Source of the DNA: Saprospiraceae bacterium
GTDB lineage: Bacteria; Bacteroidota; Bacteroidia; Chitinophagales; Saprospiraceae
Length of the DNA stretch: 64,000 nucleotides
Direction: 5' to 3'
Assembly: GCA_958295895.1 (NCBI GenBank)
Contig: CATQHI010000002.1
Coordinates: 1-64,000, forward strand
Shown here: positions 61,901 through 64,000 of the stretch, piece after piece
Layout of the letters: each line of letters starts with the position of its first letter
Numbering within the stretch: position 1 is the stretch's first letter
The notes under the pieces: model-generated
The model's input: the letters and a program-made list of their open reading frames with translations, nothing else
Databases searched by the model: none
What the model was told of the DNA's origin: nothing
Program-made: the position numbers and the translations under genes

Positions 61901-64000
61901 GTCCCCAAATCCATCTCCGTCAAAGTCAGCGTAGTAGGTACCGGATTCCCGGAAGCGGGCATTGAGCGGGCTGCAATCTTCCGCGTCGGGCACTCCGTCA
62001 CCGTCATCGTCATCATCGCACTGATCACCGATGCCGTCACCGTCCGTATCCGTCACATCCGAGGAGGTGAACTCGGGACAGTTGTCGTTGGCGTTCACTA
62101 CGTAACCCAGCGGTGCCTCACAGGCTTCTACGAATACCGCCGGATCGCCCAGGCCGTCGTTATCTGTATCGGCGTAGAAAGTGGGCAGTATCTGGGAGGG
62201 GTTAGCAATAAGGGGGCAGATATCCTCGCTATTGGATATTCCGTCGCCATCCGTATCCTCATCTCCGTTCAGTACCCGCAGGGTAGCCACGCCGGAAGAG
62301 CTGGTATTCTCGTTGTCGGTGACCGTCAGGGTGATATCGTAATTCCCCACCTCCTCGAATACCGCGGTGGGATCGACGCCCTCGGCCTCGCCGGTAGACC
62401 ACTCCCATTCGTACTTGGTGATGAAGCCATCGGAGTCACGCGATTCGGAGCCATCGAGGACAACCGTCAGGGGAGCCGTACCGTAGGCCGGCCGGAGGTT
62501 GATCAGCGCGATGGGTACCTGATTGATGCTAGCGCAGTTGATGGCATCCTCACCAAAGCCGGTCGGGATACGCCCGTCCAGGGAGAGGTACAGCTTATCC
62601 AGTTGCGCCCCACCTTCCCGGTAGGCGATATCCAGCGTAACGGTACCGTCGGGCAGATCGATGCCGCCCGTTTCTCCGGTAGCCTCGGTCCATTCCCAGA
62701 CGTTGTAGGTGAAGCCCCGGTACCAGCGGAACCACTCTCCTCCGTTGAAGCGTACCCAGAAGGAGTCACCGTCCACACCGGTAGTGAAGGTGCGGCCGAA
62801 CAAACGGTACTTACCAGCCTGTACGTTGCGGATGGTGAAGGACACCTTATTCTCCGCGATGTCCGCCGGCGGATCCGTAGTGGAGATGCCACGGGGAAAT
62901 ACTACGTAGGCACCTCCCGAAGCACTATCACTGCGGACGGTCTCCCAGCCCGCTCCTACCTCGGCACACTCGGTCTCCAGCCAGAAAATACTGGTGCCGG
63001 TAGCCGATCCGTCACAAATGTCACCTACCCCGTCGCCGTCACTATCGATCTGGTTAGGGTTGGCAATGTCGGGACAGTTGTCGGTATTGTTTTCTACATA
63101 GTTTGCCGGGGGCAGGGCACAGGTGGCAAAGCCGTTGGCGGGATCACCGAAGCCGTCACCGTCAAGATCGGCGTAGTAGAATACCGCCTCCCCTACCCGC
63201 GCGTTGAAGGGCTCGCAGTCGTCGATATCCCGCACCCCATCGTTGTCATCGTCCGGGTCGCAGGCATCGCCGATGCCATCGCCGTCGGCATCCGCCAGAC
63301 TGCTTGAGTTGACGGTCGGGCAATTGTCCAACTGATTCGCCACGTACCCCGGGGGCACCACGCAGGATTCCAGGGGCTGACGGGGATCGCCGTAGCCATC
63401 CCGGTCCAGGTCGGCGTAGTAGGTCACCGGCGTAGTGATGGAGATCGTCAGCGTGGTCGTCGCCGTGGGGCAGCCGTTCTTTCCCCCTACGGTGTAGGTG
63501 TAGGTGCCCGACAGGCCGCTGGCCGGATTGAATTGATCCGGTACTACCCGACCGTCCAGGGTCCAGGTACCTCCCCGTTGGGGATTTCCGCCCAGGGCGA
63601 ACAACCGGTCGTAGAGGCTGAAGGATCCGTTGCTACCACAGGTTGCAATACTTCCGCCCGTGCCGGCCGAGGGCGTATCCAGATTCTGGTCGATGGTGAC
63701 GTTTTCGCTGGCCGTACAGCCTCCGGCACTGGTGGCCTCGGCGCGGTAGGTACCGGTAGCGGTTACTACCAGGGTATCGGCCCGACTCAGGACTTGGTTG
63801 GCAGCGTTGTACCAGACGATGGCCGCCGAGGTATCATCGGACACGGCGGCCAGGGTGATTGATTCTACCGAGCAATTGATCGTTTGCAGCGGAGCCTCAA
63901 TCCGTAAGTTGGACGGTACGGCACCTTCCAGTACCTCGACCGTACTAGTCAGCGGGCAATCCGGGGCGGTGGTAGCCAGCGTATAGGTGCCCGCTACGCT
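55988..64000 (-). CDS. Giant modular T9SS-secreted surface protein (5' end outside window)
   Basis: An open frame of more than 2660 codons runs from the right edge to the stop at 55988. In the visible part the order is: Ig-like repeats (63430-64000), then five super-modules, each a thrombospondin-type-3 calcium cassette (DxDGDGIGDxCD, YYADxDxDGFGDP, GYVxDxTDNCP) and a carbohydrate-binding-like domain (FWLEAECAEVGAGW ... SFWVRxNDGEW ... LDKLH). PKD domains number 1, 1, 2 and 5 between successive modules. The C-terminus (LTLFPNPTASSLNFRLESD ... GTYTLRVIEGDRQLVRKFVK) is a type A T9SS sorting domain. It is a likely adhesin or polysaccharide-binding surface protein. No frame break is seen, and the true start is outside. 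Confidence 0.93.
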   Translation of the reverse strand, partial: SVAGTYTLATTAPDCPLTSTVEVLEGAVPSNLRIEAPLQTINCSVESITLAAVSDDTSAAIVWYNAANQVLSRADTLVVTATGTYRAEATSAGGCTASENVTIDQNLDTPSAGTGGSIATCGSNGSFSLYDRLFALGGNPQRGGTWTLDGRVVPDQFNPASGLSGTYTYTVGGKNGCPTATTTLTISITTPVTYYADLDRDGYGDPRQPLESCVVPPGYVANQLDNCPTVNSSSLADADGDGIGDACDPDDDNDGVRDIDDCEPFNARVGEAVFYYADLDGDGFGDPANGFATCALPPANYVENNTDNCPDIANPNQIDSDGDGVGDICDGSATGTSIFWLETECAEVGAGWETVRSDSASGGAYVVFPRGISTTDPPADIAENKVSFTIRNVQAGKYRLFGRTFTTGVDGDSFWVRFNGGEWFRWYRGFTYNVWEWTEATGETGGIDLPDGTVTLDIAYREGGAQLDKLYLSLDGRIPTGFGEDAINCASINQVPIALINLRPAYGTAPLTVVLDGSESRDSDGFITKYEWEWSTGEAEGVDPTAVFEEVGNYDITLTVTDNENTSSSGVATLRVLNGDEDTDGDGISNSEDICPLIANPSQILPTFYADTDNDGLGDPAVFVEACEAPLGYVVNANDNCPEFTSSDVTDTDGDGIGDQCDDDDDGDGVPDAEDCSPLNARFRESGTYYADFDGDGFGDPDSSIVACSQPAGYVLDNTDNCPAVANADQLDSDNDGIGNTCDPSVVGRQEFWLEAECAEVGAGWRTVTGRDASRGDYVVFPTGNSLNEAPADVPANRVRFTVNGAQPGVYHIYARILAETGASDSFWFRVNDGEWVRWSSGIVQSATFEWNELLGSPFELPDGTSTIDIAYREAGVLLDKLHVGVEDQLPTGLGQPARNCGDIVNEPPVAVATATPSSGLEPLSVLLDGSASTDPDGVLIAYDWKWNGGGTAVGIQPQVTFSAGNYAVTLTVTDEEGGTASDVVNVQVGRDDTDTDGDGIRDVVDNCPTVANPDQRQDTYYADFDEDGYGDPNETILGCVIPEGYVDNALDNCPDRFSTDLSDLDGDGIGDACDPDDDGDGVDDGQDCSPRNPDQSSGATYYADFDRDGFGDPSTFITACNQPAGYVIDSTDNCPSVPNPNQTDVDGDGIGDACDTSVEGVNVFWLEAECAQVGADWSIASDDPVASNGSYVVSLSQESINAAPADVPNNRVRFVLEEARSGRYHMFGRIRADNTADNSFWIRINDGDWLVWTKNIRVDGAFHWAELVNSPFSLRQGYNTIDIAVRENGTRLDKLHIDFDNSLPTDAGDAAFNCGGTLNRRPVAVATATPTAGPTPLLVQLDGSGSSDTDGTIVAYRWVYGRDTLEGPTPSVELTAEGIYDFLLTVTDNEGATGTDRVTVTVGGTENLPPVARATARPTRGAAPLQVNLIGTASTDEDGSIVNYAWNWGQDSTAGPAVSASFPAGTYEVTLTVTDDDGATDIDVVTIESLASGVDTDGDGVEDTQDNCPTTFNPNQNIFVYYADTDGDGYGDPASPLQACEQPDGYVENSDDTCPEVSSDDLTDTDGDGLGDLCDEDDDNDGVPDVEDCDPLDATFTSSQSYYADTDNDGFGDPSDSIVACVQPDGYVLDHTDNCPTVANPDQTDSDGDGLGDECDEPSEPEPEPGQTTFTFEAECATVGRDWTTVRDAAASKGRYVTYIGTEAIETPPADQPENRVRFTLDEVEEGSYYLYARTFVTDEQSDAYWIRINDGEWMVWNGVTTYGSFVWTESSNSPFALNSGVNTIDIAFNESGVQLDKVHISTEQVMPTGFGEQDEACDEAPANQPPLARGKTSVTSGTAPLTVTLDATESSDPDGTIVSYRWEWENGSAEGEVTTATFTVPNAYDITLTVTDNEGATDSEVMTLTVVEPGNLAPTAVAAATPTTGTAPLIVQLDATGSSDEDGSIISYRWAVPDQDTLSAPTPTVTFDTAGTYPVILTVTDDDGASASDTITITVEELDPGPEPENIAPVAVANATPTVGTAPLEVQLDGSGSMDEDGTIVTYAWTIPGRDNVTEVSPTVTLETAGEYAIVLTVTDDDGATASDTVTVTVTEPEPEPENIAPVAAATATPTSGTAPLTVSLDGTGSTDEDGSITTYAWTIPGADDATEATVSATFVEAGTYAIVLTVTDDDGATDTDTVNITVEVAENQPPVAVAAASPLTGGEPLEVQFDGSGSSDPDGTIVSYQWTWTNGDTLTGFDPIATFTAGTYAVTLTVTDDAGATAVDVVEITVTAAQPEESDTDGDGIPDAEDNCPTVANPNQLDTDGDGQGDACDTDDDNDGNPDEFDCDPLDPTIIFRKLFFADFDNDGFGDPNTYVSACERPAGYVLDYRDNCPAVANPDQLDSDGDGIGDACESETQYDGDNWMEAECADYPSDWLTRSSASASNGTFIGYSGPTRFSAPTADRPGSQLTTTVELPEGGRYHLFFRMNAWRSASNSFWVRIDDSPWMNFSKYIGGTEILTEGFQWVKVNDNGTDVSFNLEAGVHTLTVANRESFTLLDKIALSLTKSLPSGLGGKAANCEKQFLTDEDPATAGLRIFDAPAPAPALTLFPNPTASSLNFRLESDRSGRVAVVVTDINGRMVRNLQYDKDGELLQDKLDVTDLPMGTYTLRVIEGDRQLVRKFVKLP
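56311..63425 (-). repeat. Five intragenic super-modules (TSP3 cassette + CBM-like + PKD)
   Basis: Approximate positions of the CBM-like domains are 62525-62990, 61297-61753, 60052-60512, 58540-58998 and 56311-56790. TSP3 cassettes lie at 63000-63425, 61770-62265, 60530-61025, 59025-59510 and 56800-57165. PKD domains lie at 62270-62520, 61030-61290, 59515-60040 (two) and 57170-58520 (five). CBM starts are about 1240, 1240, 1510 and 2210 bases apart, so the spacing is explained by PKD copy number alone. Confidence 0.85.

Overview
The window looks like a chromosomal segment of a GC-rich Bacteroidota bacterium, most likely class Saprospiria (Lewinella-like). The evidence is a SusC/SusD outer-membrane transport pair, a C-terminal type IX secretion (T9SS) sorting domain on a giant surface protein, a proline-rich TonB, repeated Bacteroidota-type promoter boxes (TAnnTTTG, nine exact copies in front of genes or tRNAs), and an rpsF-rpsR-rplI operon without ssb. 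The lineage is inference; no rRNA gene is present.

Layout. 1-8.3 kb: a truncated exported protein, hisA, a YCII-family protein, an M1 metallopeptidase, a DASS-type anion transporter, tRNA-Pro(CGG), a DJ-1/PfpI protein and TonB. Five of these genes carry about nine single-base frame breaks, while the next 56 kb, including an open frame of more than 8 kb, carry none that I can see. 8.3-20 kb: VanZ-like protein, gcvH, citrate synthase, a membrane protein, an aldo/keto reductase, an NAD(P)-binding protein, a LolA-like chaperone, MarR, a LolC/E-type permease, a fatty-acid desaturase, alkaline phosphatase and dprA. 20-29 kb: tRNA-Ser(CGA) followed at once by a cloverleaf-like inverted repeat, then recQ, an arabinose-5-phosphate isomerase, rplI-rpsR-rpsF, an M23 peptidase, an ECF sigma factor, a thioredoxin-fold/response-regulator pair and an XRE regulator. 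29-31 kb: a four-gene envelope cluster resembling the yqjD/yqjE type. 31-38.4 kb: a minus-strand operon SusC-SusD-lipoprotein-Tat aminotransferase, followed by an AEC permease. 38.7-49.7 kb: a helical-repeat protein, a sodium/solute symporter, secG, an ArsR regulator preceded by a probable small RNA or attenuator, an M23 peptidase, an acyl-CoA dehydrogenase, an SDR and a DUF4129/DUF4350-type pair. 49.7-56 kb: an aldose epimerase, a CotH/lamin-tail protein, rlmB and recG. 56-64 kb: a giant modular T9SS protein that runs off the right edge.

The genes are mostly chromosomal housekeeping and envelope functions: central metabolism (hisA, citrate synthase, gcvH), translation (S6, S18, L9, rlmB), DNA repair and uptake (recQ, recG, dprA), lipoprotein and cell-wall handling (LolA, LolC/E, two M23 peptidases), and nutrient capture at the outer membrane (TonB, SusC/D, symporter). 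No transposase, integrase, CRISPR array or phage module is visible.

The least explained content is intergenic: clusters of small hairpins whose stems vary while loops and flanks stay similar (1611-1678, 20121-20440, 42177-42280), a GC-rich motif of about 18 bases before many genes, and a promoter-plus-terminator unit at 43534-43640.
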